From contig CAWFOC010000006.1 in the NCBI GenBank assembly GCA_963817395.1, forward strand, positions 1 to 64,000: a stretch of DNA of 64,000 bases, given 5' to 3'. Shown piece after piece: positions 47,878 through 57,753 of this stretch. Under the pieces are notes generated by a model. The model did no database searches. It was given only the letters and a program-made list of their open reading frames with translations, and was not told where the DNA came from. This stretch comes from CAWGYQ01 sp963817395 (lineage in GTDB: Bacteria; Acidobacteriota; Vicinamibacteria; Vicinamibacterales; CAVPJW01). The translations under genes were made by a program, and so were the position numbers. The first letter of the stretch is position 1; each line of letters begins with the position of its first letter.

Positions 47878-48235
47878 AGGCGTGTTCCCTCCGACCGTCC
47901 GGTCTCGTGTCAGGCAGTCAATCGTCATGGTCCCTTGTTCGCTCTGGGAACGCTGTTACGCCTCTGGTTGCGGGATTGGACGACGCGAGGACATCGGCCC
48001 TTGCGGCCCGCCACTGATGAGGCAGTCGAACATGAAGGTTCGATGAAGAGATTGTTGACGAAATCTAGACAGGAGAGAGACATTATTTGACGTGGCGGTA
48101 ATGCCGGCTTTTGAGTAATCTTCAACCTCAGGCGACTCAATTCGCCGGTCGTACGCGGGGAAGGTTTCGGAACCGGGCAGGGCGCGGACTGTCGGGACAG
48201 CCGTTCATGTTTGCGAGTCGAACAGGAGAGTGGAG
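47878..48235. other. Intergenic region between divergent DUF5335 and NHL genes
   Basis: About 358 bases without a gene. It is more AT-rich around 48040-48100 and must carry the promoters of both neighbours, but I see no pair of boxes with correct spacing. AGGAG at 48224-48228 is the ribosome-binding site of the next gene. Confidence 0.6.
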
Positions 48236-49393
48236 ATGCTGAAGAAGAGTAAGTGGGTGCTCGTCGTTCTCGCGTTGGCGGCATTGGCCGTGGCGCCGCA
48301 GCTGGCCCAGGAAAAGGGCGGCGATGACGCGACCGGTCCGTACAACGTCGTGGCTGGCTGGCCGGAGAATCCCTGCGGCGAGGGTTACACGTTCGGCTCG
48401 ACGGCTGGAATCTTCGCGGAGAATCCGAACAAGGTGTTCATTTTCCAGCGCGGATGCCTGCCGGCGCTCAAGGATGGCGGCGGCGTGGGCGGCCTGACCG
48501 ATCTCGACCCGAGCGCAACGCGTCGGGCTACGACCTGTCCGCGAAGGACCCGGAGCGGCAGCCGCGCTGGGACAACGTGCTCTACATCGTGAATCGTGAC
48601 GGCAAGAAGATTGGCTCCTGGGAGCAGCACAACCAGCGCTTCGTGCGGACTCACAAGGTGCTGCATCAGCCCGTACGATCCCGAGAAGCATGTCTGGCTC
48701 GTGGACGACGGGGCGCATACCGTCATGAAGTTCACGAACGACGGCTCGAAGCTCGTGATGCAGCTCGGCGAGCACAAGGTGCCGGGCTACGACCCGACCC
48801 ATTTCGCGCGTCCGACCGACGTCGCGTGGCTGCCAGACGGCACGTTCTTCGTGAGCGACGGCTACACGAATACCCGCGTCGCGAAGTTCGACAAGAACGG
48901 CAAGTACCTGTTGACGTTCGGCGAGAAGGGCACACCGCCCAACGAGAAGCGTCCGGGCTACATGAACACGGTGCACTCGATCGCGATCGACAACAATCGC
49001 CGGGTGTATGTGGCCGACCGCGCGAATTCGCGCATCCAGATCTTCGACGAGAACGGCAAGTTCATCGAGATGTGGAACAACGTGCGGCGTCCGTACTACA
49101 TCATGATGTCGAAGGATCAGCACCTGTGGGTGTCTGACGGCACCACGCAGAAGTTCACGAAGTTCGACCCCGACCGGGAAACTTCTCGTCGTCGTGGGGC
49201 ACGTTCGGTGCGATTGCCGGGCGGCTTCTACGGCGTGCATCAGTTCCACGTCGACAGCGAGGGCAACCTCTACACGGCGGACGTGCACATCGGCCGGCCG
49301 CAGAAGTTCACGCCGAAGCCGGGCGCGGATCCAGCAAGGCTGGTCGGCGTCGGTCTCTACCCGATGTCGGGCGGCACGACGACGGCGCGGTAG
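48236..49393 (+). CDS. Secreted NHL-repeat beta-propeller protein (several frameshifts)
   Basis: Starts at ATG 48236, seven bases after an AGGAG site, with a signal peptide (KKSKWVLVVLALAALAVAPQLAQ). The rest is a six-bladed NHL-type propeller: WDNVLYIVNRDGKKIGSWEQ, HVWLVDDGAHTVMKFTNDGSKL, ARPTDVAWLPDGTFFVSDGYTNTRVAKF and similar blades. This fold occurs in peptidylglycine lyase-like and other extracellular proteins. The frame changes near 48515, 48675, 49178 and 49212, with the pieces joining cleanly. The intact length is about 385 residues. A strong terminator follows, and the TonB receptor gene lies downstream of that. The substrate is unknown. Confidence 0.8.
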
Positions 49394-49419
49394 CGTCGAA
49401 GCTCGTTACCCAACCCTTG

Positions 49420-49453
49420 ACGGGGCGGCGTTCAATCGCCGCCCCGTTTTTTT
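49420..49453 (+). terminator. Rho-independent terminator after the NHL gene
   Basis: An 11-bp perfect stem (49420-49430 with 49437-49447), a 6-base loop, and a run of seven T residues (49447-49453). It is 27 bases after the NHL stop and separates that gene from the TonB receptor. Confidence 0.92.
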
Positions 49454-49533
49454 GTGTCTGATTCCCACCGCTCCGGCTGCAATCCTTTTCGTCCCGCCGC
49501 ACGTAGACAGGAAGAAGCATCAAAAGGTCGATC

Positions 49534-51879
49534 ATGGTCGCTACCTGGCGCGTCTGCCTCGGTCTCGCCATGCTTGCCGCCGGCCTCGCGCCGAGGCAGG
49601 CGCAGGCTCAGCAGACAGGATCGGTCCTCGGCCGGGTGGTCGATCAAACAGGAGGCGCCCTTCCGGGCGTGACGGTCGAACTGCAGACTCGACCCGGCGC
49701 GACCCGGTCGTCACGCTCACCGAGCTGAACGGGTCGTACCGGGTCGATGGCGTCGCTCCCGGATCCGGAAGTCTGCTCTTCCGGATGATCAACTTCGCGC
49801 CCGTTCGCCGTGAGATCACGGTCGTCGCCGGACAGAGGGCCGCGGTGGATGTCACGCTCGCGCTCTCGCTCAGCGCGGACGTGACGGTGACGGGCACCCG
49901 CACGTTTCGCAATCTGGCCGATCAGCCGGATCCGGCCGCGAACCTCGTGGGCGTCGCTGTCGCGGCGAGCCAGGGCGCGATCACGGCGCGCCAGCTGGAG
50001 GGACGGCCCATCATGCGGGCCGCCGAAGTGTTCGAGACCGTTCCCGGTCTCGCCATCAGCCAGCACAGCGGCGAGGGGAAGGCCAACCAGTACTACCTGC
50101 GGGGCTTCAATCTCGATCACGGCACCGATTTCTCGGCGACGGTTGCCGGTGTGCCGGTCAACATGCCCACACATGGGCACGGACACGGGTATGCGGACGC
50201 GAATTTCCTGATTCCCGAGCTGGTGAGCGGCGTGCAGTTCCGCAAGGGGCCTTATTACGCGGAGGACGGCGATTTCTCCGCTGCGGGCTCTGCCAACGTC
50301 AACTACGTGACGACGCTCGATCGTCCGATCATGCGGGTGAGCGGAGGTGAGGATGGCTGGGCGCGTGTGCTCGCCGCGGCCTCTCCGGCCATCGGCGCCG
50401 GTCATCTCCTGGCGGCCTTCGAGTTCGACCAGAACGACGGGCCCTGGACCTTGCCAGAGGATTTTCGCCGTGTGAACGGCGTGCTTCGGTATTCGCGGGG
50501 TGACGCCGCCAACAACGTTTCGGCCACCGCCGTCGGCTACAGCAGCAAGTGGGATTCGACGGATCAGGTGCCGGCTCGGAGCCTGGCGTCAGGGCAGGTT
50601 TCGCGCTTCGGCACCATCGATCCGAGCAATGGCGGCCGTACCCATCGCTTCAGCCTGTCAGCAGACGTCCAACGTGGCGCAGCATCGGCGACGACGCGCG
50701 CCAGCGCGTTCGTCCTGAGCTACGGGCTCAACCTGTTCTCCAACTTCACATATTTTCTGGACGACCCCGTCGATGGCGACCAATTCGAGCAGGCGGACGA
50801 GCGCATCGTCCTGGGCGGCCGCGTCACGCATCGTCGTCTTGGGCGTTTCGCGAAGTTTCCGGGTCGAGAACGCCATTGGCCTCCAGGTGCGGGACGACAC
50901 CATCGGCACGGTCGGGCTATACCACACTCGCGAGCGCGAGCGGCTGTCCACGGTTCGCGAGGACCGTGTGGACCAGACGTCGCTGGGTGTCTTCGCGCAG
51001 TCCGAGATCGAGTGGCTGCCGCAATTTCGCACGACCCTCGGCCTTCGAGGCGACGTGTTTCGCTTCGACGTCGCGAGCAACGTGCCGGCAAACAGCGGCG
51101 CCGAGTCGGACGGACTCGTCAGTCCCAAGTTCTCCGCGGTGATAGGTCCCTGGGCCGGCACCGAGTTCTACGTCAACGCGGGCCTCGGATTTCACAGCAA
51201 CGACGCGCGCGGCGCGACCATCCGTATCGATCCGGCCAGCGGCGAACCCGCCGAGCGCGTCACGCCGCTCGTGCGCGCGCGGGGAACCGAGGTCGGATTG
51301 CGAACCGTCCGGATCCGGGGCCTGCAGTCCACCGCCACGGTGTGGATGCTGGGCATCGACTCGGAGCTGCTGTTCGTGGGCGATGCGGGGACGACAGAAG
51401 CCAGCCGTCCGAGCCGGCGCTACGGCATCGAGTGGACCAACTACGCGCGCCTCGCACCGTGGCTCACCGTGGACTTCGACGTGTCCTTGTCGCACAGCAG
51501 GTTCACGGACTTCGATCCTTCCGGCAATCGAATTCCGGGTGCGGTCGAGCAGGTCGTGTCGGGTGGCGTGACCGTCGAGCCTCTTCGCCACCTGTTCGGG
51601 GGGCTCCGCCTGCGCTATTTCGGGCCGCGGCCGCTCATCGAGGACGACAGCGTCCGCTCGGAATCGACGTCGCTGGTGAACGCCGCGCTCGGCTACCGCT
51701 TCTCGAACCGCGTGCGGCTTGTGACGGAGATGTTCAATCTGTTCGACGCCGAGGACAGCGACGTCGACTATTTCTATCGTTCACGTCTGCCTGGCGAGCC
51801 AGCCGAGGGAGTTGACGACATCCATCTGCACCCGGTGCTGCCGCGAAGCGTGAGAGTCAACCTGCAGTTCGAGCTCTGA
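49534..51879 (+). CDS. TonB-dependent receptor with N-terminal carboxypeptidase-like domain (frameshifted)
   Basis: Outer-membrane active transporter. A signal peptide is followed by a regulatory-like fold (SVLGRVVDQTGGALPGVTVEL), the plug domain (EVFETVPGLAISQHSGEG, NQYYLRGFNLDHGTDFS) and a long beta-barrel ending in a Leu-terminated strand. Near 49700 and 50862 the frame shifts; each new frame continues the same domain. The intact length is about 780 residues. The plug loop carries a His-rich NMPTHGHGHGYADANFL stretch, possibly metal-binding. Its ligand is unknown. It ends 23 bases before the convergent peptidase gene. Confidence 0.87.
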
Positions 51880-51902
51880 ATTCGACGTGGACTGGTGGAG
51901 GA

Positions 51903-54053
51903 CTACCAGTCCGGCCACGCCTTGACCCAACCCGCAGAGAACGTCGTTCGGCCGTCGGTCACCGAATGCGCGACATCCGCACGGATCTCGGTGTCATAAC
52001 CGGCCGCCGCCAACCTGATGCCCGCTCCGACGTCCACGAGAAACGGCGACGAGCCGCCGTCGGCTCGTGCCCATGCCTTCGCGCTATCGATGAAGACCGC
52101 GCCGCCGAGTCGAACGAGGCGCTTCGCCGGCCGCCATTTCTGGACTTCAGCCGTGAGGTACACGAGCTTGCGGCCGAACGCTTCGCCCTGGACGACTCCG
52201 TCGTCGAGGAGCGGGTGGGCCCGGAGCGGGACCGACCGCGTATGCCCGGACCCTGCGCCGGGCCAGACGCCCAGGGGCGCCTCACGGCTGGCGAGCTGAA
52301 CACCGGCGCGGCCGAAAGCCTGAAAGGTCGTCGCCTCGTGGGTCGAGGCGCGCCAGGCCGTGTCGAGGGCCACGCGCGAAAACTGGGCCCCTGACAACCA
52401 CGACTCTCCGTCCAGTCTGACCGCTCCGCGATCCCCCAGGAGGCGAAGCTCGGGCCCGCCCCCGACCGAGTAGGTGAGGCCGCGATCGCTCCAGCGATCG
52501 AGTCCGACGCGGCCGGTGACCCATAACGAGGGATGAATCCAGTCGTCGATCCGCAGCGTGCCGCGCGAGCGTTCCTCACGCACGGTCACAGCACCGCCGT
52601 ACGCCTGTCGATCCCACAGCGCGTCCACCGTCCAGTTGCCCGGCAGCCCCGAGGGGTGTGGCACACTCATTTCGAGCATGCCGCGCGGCCGTTCGTGTGC
52701 CCAGCGCCACCTGCCGATCCAGACCTCGCCAGCCCCAAGCGGACTCGACACACGACCGATCAACTCGCGACCGAACGTGGCCTGGAGCGCAGTCGCGATC
52801 AGCGACGTCGGCGCGCGGTCGAACAATGGCCGTTCGACCACGGCGGCGCGAAGGTTTGCCGAGCCACCGGCGATCGGTTGGTAGTCGAGCGCGGCCGACG
52901 TGAGCGCGGGGAGCTCGTCGAGGCGGCGGCGTGCGAGCTGCAGACTCCCGCGCGTCAGGACTGAACCGGGCTCGTGCGCGATGGTATCGGCGATACTGCG
53001 ATACGGCACTCGGATCAATCCTTCGACTTCGACCAGATCGATCCGTGGGTTGCCAATAGCGTTCCAGGCCGTCAGCGCGCCGTCCCGGTCGCCTTCCAGG
53101 TAACGGCTGGCTGCCAGAAGTTCCCACGCATGCTCGTCGTCTGGATCGAGCTGCACGGCCCGTGCAGCCGCAGCTCGAGCCTCCGGCCATCGCTTCTGGA
53201 GCAGTTTCAGACCGGCGAGCTCACGCTCGGGCGCCGCCTCGCCTGGACAGCGCGCGATCGCGCTGGTGAGCGTCCGTTCCGCGTCGGCAAGCCGGCCTGC
53301 GCCCGCCTCGGCCACGGCTCTGGAGGTGAGTTCGGCGCACAGATCAGACACGCGCTCCTGACCCGCCGCCTCGGCCGAGCGCGGGACCGGGCCGCGCGCT
53401 TCTGCAGGGCTTTCCACTGACCCGGCGCCAATGCCGCTCGGACTGCTTGGCTCGCCGGGCAATACCAGCAGTGCCCATCGTCCGCCGGCACTCCAAGCCT
53501 GGTCGAACCTGTCGACGGCCATGCGCCTGAATGGCGCGCGTGCCGGATCATGAAACACGATCCGATTGCCGAGCATGCCGACGACCACCACGTAGTGATA
53601 GCGCGATGCAGAGAGCCGCAGGAGCACTACCACCGGTCGTCCGCGCTCGAGGTGGTGCCTCAGATCGACAATCGACCCACTGAAGGCCACGGACCGGTAA
53701 CCGCGGACGATGGGCGCAAGCGCGAGCGAGGCCGTGTCGATTCCGCCCTTCGCTTCGTCTACGAGCGCCGTGAAGTCTTCGGCGTACACCCCTTGCGCAC
53801 CCCAGTATCGCAGCACCATGGCCAGCGCCGCGCCGCCGCACAGATTCTCCGCTTGTGCGAGATACGGAACGCGCGCCAGAAGGCTCACGTCAGCTGGTGC
53901 TGCAGACGTTCGATCTGCCGCCCGATCGGCCGCGCGCGCGTCGCGGGACGCGGCCAGCAGCAGAACCGCGAGCAGGGCGCCGGCGGCTCCGGCACGCGGC
54001 AACCCGTGTGCACGGCGGGAACGTCGGCCGATCCGGTGGGCGTTGCTGGTCAT
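51903..54053 (-). CDS. PA2778-like C39 cysteine peptidase/TPR protein with C-terminal barrel-like region
   Basis: 716 residues from ATG 54053. A signal peptide (about 1-41) leads to a C39-like peptidase domain with Gln67, Cys72 (ENLCGGAALAMVLRYWG), His153 (RYHYVVVVG) and Asp169 (VFHDPA). TPR repeats follow (about 235-330). Pseudomonas PA2778-type proteins stop near there. This one continues for about 380 residues rich in alternating strands (RVGLDRWSDRGLTYSVGGGPELRL) and ends in Trp, as outer-membrane barrels do. The next gene upstream is the usual PA2779 partner. The substrate is unknown; a cell-envelope processing role is inferred. Confidence 0.85.
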   Translation of the reverse strand: MTSNAHRIGRRSRRAHGLPRAGAAGALLAVLLLAASRDARAADRAADRTSAAPADVSLLARVPYLAQAENLCGGAALAMVLRYWGAQGVYAEDFTALVDEAKGGIDTASLALAPIVRGYRSVAFSGSIVDLRHHLERGRPVVVLLRLSASRYHYVVVVGMLGNRIVFHDPARAPFRRMAVDRFDQAWSAGGRWALLVLPGEPSSPSGIGAGSVESPAEARGPVPRSAEAAGQERVSDLCAELTSRAVAEAGAGRLADAERTLTSAIARCPGEAAPERELAGLKLLQKRWPEARAAAARAVQLDPDDEHAWELLAASRYLEGDRDGALTAWNAIGNPRIDLVEVEGLIRVPYRSIADTIAHEPGSVLTRGSLQLARRRLDELPALTSAALDYQPIAGGSANLRAAVVERPLFDRAPTSLIATALQATFGRELIGRVSSPLGAGEVWIGRWRWAHERPRGMLEMSVPHPSGLPGNWTVDALWDRQAYGGAVTVREERSRGTLRIDDWIHPSLWVTGRVGLDRWSDRGLTYSVGGGPELRLLGDRGAVRLDGESWLSGAQFSRVALDTAWRASTHEATTFQAFGRAGVQLASREAPLGVWPGAGSGHTRSVPLRAHPLLDDGVVQGEAFGRKLVYLTAEVQKWRPAKRLVRLGGAVFIDSAKAWARADGGSSPFLVDVGAGIRLAAAGYDTEIRADVAHSVTDGRTTFSAGWVKAWPDW

Positions 54054-54099
54054 GTCGTGTGACCGACCACTGCAAGGACGCGGCGGCCTGGCGCGGTAT

Positions 54100-54495
54100 T
54101 CAGTCCACCGCAACCACGATGAGGATCACGACCAGCAGCGCAATGATGATGATGGTGGCCGAGATTCTAAACGTCTGGCCTCCCCGGAGGCCGTCCTGGA
54201 CGGCACGAGACTGGGCGGCGAGCCTGGCAAGTTCTTCGCCTTGGAGGGCCTGGATCGCCCCTTCGGCGCGATCCAGGGGGACGCCCAGATCTTCGGCGAG
54301 CTCTCGGACCCGGGGGATTTGGAGCGTTTCGAGAACGACAGCGCGATCGGCGCGCTGTTGGTCGTCCTGGGCGGTTATCAGATCGTGGATCTGCTGCTGG
54401 CCGGCGATGTGTCGCTCTTGCGCCGCCAGTGAAGGCACGGCCGACAGGAAGGCGAGGAGAACAATCAGCGACGTGCGCATAGGCAAGTAAGACAC
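54100..54495 (-). CDS. PA2779-family small membrane protein
   Basis: About 131 residues. An AGGAGG site lies six bases before GTG 54495, so that start is chosen over ATG 54480. A signal peptide (TSLIVLLAFLSAVPSLAAQ), a helical region with RVRELAEDLGVPLDRAEGAI, and a C-terminal membrane helix (ISATIIIIALLVVILIVVAV) match the PA2779 family, which is found next to PA2778-type cysteine peptidases. It lies 46 bases upstream of that peptidase gene on the same strand. The helix pair may be its substrate or tether; this is inference. Confidence 0.85.
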   Translation of the reverse strand: MSYLPMRTSLIVLLAFLSAVPSLAAQERHIAGQQQIHDLITAQDDQQRADRAVVLETLQIPRVRELAEDLGVPLDRAEGAIQALQGEELARLAAQSRAVQDGLRGGQTFRISATIIIIALLVVILIVVAVD

Positions 54496-54648
54496 AAGCG
54501 ACCTCCTGAGATGCGGCAGCACAGGATGGTCACGTTTGCCCGCGGTGCACGCAGGCTGACCACCGGACAGAGGCGTACCGCCGTCTCGGCGCGAGCTTGC
54601 ATGATGCGTGCCCGGCGCCGTCGGTCGAGCTGGAAGTGTCTGGTGGTG

Positions 54649-55116
54649 TTAGCGCCCGCAGGACTCGGTCGTTGATCGTGCGAAACGGTAGTGCTCGATC
54701 AGCGCCGACACGTCAATCGGATTTCGCTCGTCGTCCCGGCGTTCCGTGCGCACGACCAGCGCGCGGCACTGGATCCGGATCAGTTCATGCGAGCCGGAAA
54801 GTGGAAAACTCACTTCGATCCGAGTGTTCGGTTCGAGCGGTTCGGTGGCCGAGAATCGGATGCCGCTCCCGCTGATATTCACACTGACCCCGTCGCGCCA
54901 CGTCGTGGCACCAACGGCGCGAAAACGTACGGGCAGTACCAGCGTGAACCGGGTCTGGCGGCGGCGATGGCGATCGACGCCAGACTCGGTGGCCACAAAG
55001 CTTACGCGTCCGACGAGAGATTGGTGAGCGATAGCCTGCTCCTGAGTGATTGTGCCGAAGGGTCGATGCCGCCAGCCGCAGTGCCAAGGGGGATCCGAGC
55101 CGTTCGGAGGTCTCAA
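54649..55116 (-). CDS. PilZ-domain protein
   Basis: c-di-GMP receptor domain. The RxxxR motif appears in RHRRRQTRF and the second motif in SVNISGSGIRFSA; the beta-barrel strands ARRIEVSFPL and LIRIQCRALVVRTE follow. The start is uncertain: ATG 55116 gives 155 residues, but the first 40 are Pro/Trp-rich and may not be translated; GTG 54996 would give a minimal domain. It is probably cytoplasmic. No output domain is fused, so it likely acts on a separate partner. Confidence 0.75.
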   Translation of the reverse strand: MRPPNGSDPPWHCGWRHRPFGTITQEQAIAHQSLVGRVSFVATESGVDRHRRRQTRFTLVLPVRFRAVGATTWRDGVSVNISGSGIRFSATEPLEPNTRIEVSFPLSGSHELIRIQCRALVVRTERRDDERNPIDVSALIEHYRFARSTTESCGR

Positions 55117-55296
55117 TCATCGAGGATAGGGGGTCCGATGGTGCCGGGGGAATGGCCCAGCTGTGGGGGGCCTGAGGGGCACCTACGAGGCTCAATGCAA
55201 GGCTATCGGCAGGGTCGTCAGTCGGTCGCGAGCGTATTTGAGGCGCGGTCGGGTCTCAGTGCCCTGAGCGGGTTACTCCGCCCCGTGGGAAGGGGC

Positions 55297-55963
55297 CTAC
55301 GCGGTGTCGACCAGCTGATGGTGGACGGCGTAGAGCGCGAGCTCGAGACGGTTCGACACTCCGAGCTTGTTGAAAATGTTGGTGACGTGGTGCTTGACGG
55401 TGTCCTCGCTGAGCGTCAGCTTCTGGGCGATCTCCTTGTTCGTGTACCCCGAGACAATCTCGGTCAGCACTTCGAGCTCGCGCTTGGTGAGGCCGAACTT
55501 CTTGCGTTTGTCTGCCTTGCCCTCTGGCGCGAGCGTGCGCAACGTGTCGACCAGGTCGGCCACTGCCTCGCGTCCGACCCAGGTACTGACCGTCCATCAC
55601 ACAGCGAATGCTCTTGAAGAGCAGGCGTGTTGCGGCATCCTTCATGACCACGCCGCGTGCGCCCAGTTGTAGCGCGGTCACGATCTCGGCCTTTTCGACG
55701 GCGGCCGTGAGGAGAATCGCCCGGGTTGGATGGCCGGCATCGGCCAGCTCCTTGAGCGTGGCCAGTCCTGGCAGCTTCGGCATCGTGACGTCGAGGAGCA
55801 GGACGTCGGGATGGAGCTGGTTGACGAGCGTGAGGGCTTCTTCGCCGTCGGCAGCCTCGCCGACAATCTGAAAGCCCGGCTCGGCCTCGAGCAGTTTTCG
55901 CAGGCCATCCCGGAAGATGGGATGGTCGTCCGCGATCAGAATGCGGATTGACGGCTCAGCCAC
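55297..55963 (-). CDS. LuxR/NarL-type response regulator (frameshifted)
   Basis: Receiver domain from ATG 55963 (RILIADDHPIFRDGLRKLLE) with the phosphoacceptor aspartate in DVLLLDVTMPKLPG and the Lys in GVVMKD. Near 55587 the frame shifts into the output domain, which has the LuxR helix-turn-helix: FGLTKRELEVLTEIVSGYTNKEIAQ and SEDTVKHHVTNIFNKLGVSNR. The intact length is about 222 residues. It overlaps the histidine kinase gene by 8 bases; the two form a two-component pair. Confidence 0.9.
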
Positions 55964-57713
55964 GAAAGTCCCTGGGCAACGTAATCTCCATGCGGGCTCC
56001 CTGTCCGGGCGTAGATTCTATCGCGAGATCCCCTCCCAGCGTGCGGACACGCTCCTTGATCACCACGGGTCCCTTGCGCCGCTGGTCGAGCTCCGACTGC
56101 GTAAAACGGCCCTCGAACTTGAATCCCTGCCCGTCGTCGTCAATCACCAGCTTGAACTGGCCTGTTTCCGCGGAGAATCGCACGACGACGTGGGTGGCCC
56201 CGCTGTGCTTACGGACGTTGACCAACGCCTCCTGGACGATGCGCGCGATTTCGCGGCTCACGCGGCCTGGAAGAGTCACTTCGGGCAGGTCGGACACGAA
56301 TTGCGCCGAAATACCCGTTTCGCGCTGAAACCGATCGACCAGATTGGCGAGAAAATCGAGCAGTTCTTTGGGTTTCAGATCCGGCGGCCGCATCTGCTGC
56401 ATCAATTCGCGCAGATTCAGGATCTCCTCGTGAATCAGGCTCTGGATGTGCGCAAGATCGCCCTCTATCGAGTCGGGCGATGTGGCCAGCTTGCGCTGCA
56501 GGACGGACAACTGCATCTCGATGCTAATCATCGACTGGATGACGCCGTCGTGCAGTTCGCGCGCCACGCGGGCTCGTTCGATGGCTCCCGCCCGCGACCG
56601 CAGCCGGCGGAAAAGATAGACGCCGTGAATGACCGGGGCCGCCTGCCGCACCAGCGTCTGGAGAAAATGCAGCCCTGAAATCACGCTCGTGCCGATGGCA
56701 GCGTCGGTGACGAACGAGCGCCAGTGCCATTCGTCGCCGATCCTGGCTGAAATGCACTCGAGCGTCTGGAACGGATAGCGCTCACAGAAGGCGGACGGAA
56801 TCTGCACCGTCGCATGATCGAGCTGTCCCTGATCGTCGAGCGTGATGACTTCCACGTCGGCGCCGGGTCGACTGACACGTCCGGCATGCCATGAGAGCCG
56901 TGGCGCTTCGAAGAAATACGTGTCGGTCTGGCCCCGTGGCACCTCGGTCGGCCGGCTCGACCGAATCAGGCCGTCGGCATCGCTCTGGGTTTCCCAGAGA
57001 AAAACCTGAGCGCTGGCCAGGTCCTGGACGGCAAAGAGCGTCCGGGTGGCTCGACACGTGTCGAGGATTTCTGTCGCCAACAATTCCATGGCGGCCCGAA
57101 GCCCGCGCTCGGCCTGAATCTTCGACATGATCGAGGCTACCGCCTCGACCTCAGCGCGCAGCTGCTTTTCGCTGCGCGCGAGATAGCCGAGGAGCAGACC
57201 GAAGATCATCAGATAGACCAATTGCATGATCAGGCGGTTGACGTCGAACGGTCCTCGAAGGAGCGCCGGGCCAGTACGCGCGGCGACGTTGGCGGCCAGC
57301 ACGAACAGGAGGGTAGCCACAGCCGTGGTGAGAAGGGTTTCCCAGAACTCCCAGCGATACGCGGCGCTCAGGAGCACGAAGACATAGAACAGGAAGAACG
57401 GGCTGTTCGGACCCTGCGTGACCAGCGCGATGAGGGTGGCCCAGATCAGGTCGACGGCATGAATCGCGACCTGAAGGGTCGTGGTGGGATGCCACCGGGT
57501 GCGCAGCAACAAGAACAGCACGGCGCTATATGCCACGTAGACGGCGAGCAATCCGTTGGCGATGCTGATGAGATGCCGGGGTTGTGTGGCATCCACGTAG
57601 ACGGCAGTGAAGCCGGCCAGGCCGAGAAACAGTCGGGCGGAGGCAATGACCCGCTCGACATGGCGTCTCTCCTGAGGGTCCGCCGAGACCTCCACCGACC
57701 GGAGCGACAGCAT
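55956..57713 (-). CDS. Membrane sensor histidine kinase (HisKA_3 type)
   Basis: 585 residues. About six membrane helices lie in residues 25-180, then a coiled linker and a GAF-like sensory region (about 200-350). The HisKA_3 phosphorylation site is His388 in ARVARELHDGVIQSM. The HATPase domain has IVQEALVNVRKHSG (N box), VIDDDGQGF and GGDLAIESTPGQGARMEI. This NarX/DegS-like layout fits signalling to the coupled LuxR-type regulator. The signal is unknown. Confidence 0.92.
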   Translation of the reverse strand: MLSLRSVEVSADPQERRHVERVIASARLFLGLAGFTAVYVDATQPRHLISIANGLLAVYVAYSAVLFLLLRTRWHPTTTLQVAIHAVDLIWATLIALVTQGPNSPFFLFYVFVLLSAAYRWEFWETLLTTAVATLLFVLAANVAARTGPALLRGPFDVNRLIMQLVYLMIFGLLLGYLARSEKQLRAEVEAVASIMSKIQAERGLRAAMELLATEILDTCRATRTLFAVQDLASAQVFLWETQSDADGLIRSSRPTEVPRGQTDTYFFEAPRLSWHAGRVSRPGADVEVITLDDQGQLDHATVQIPSAFCERYPFQTLECISARIGDEWHWRSFVTDAAIGTSVISGLHFLQTLVRQAAPVIHGVYLFRRLRSRAGAIERARVARELHDGVIQSMISIEMQLSVLQRKLATSPDSIEGDLAHIQSLIHEEILNLRELMQQMRPPDLKPKELLDFLANLVDRFQRETGISAQFVSDLPEVTLPGRVSREIARIVQEALVNVRKHSGATHVVVRFSAETGQFKLVIDDDGQGFKFEGRFTQSELDQRRKGPVVIKERVRTLGGDLAIESTPGQGARMEITLPRDFRG

Positions 57714-57753
57714 CGAATGACGAAAAGCCGATCGGTTCAGAAGGCGACCCCTT

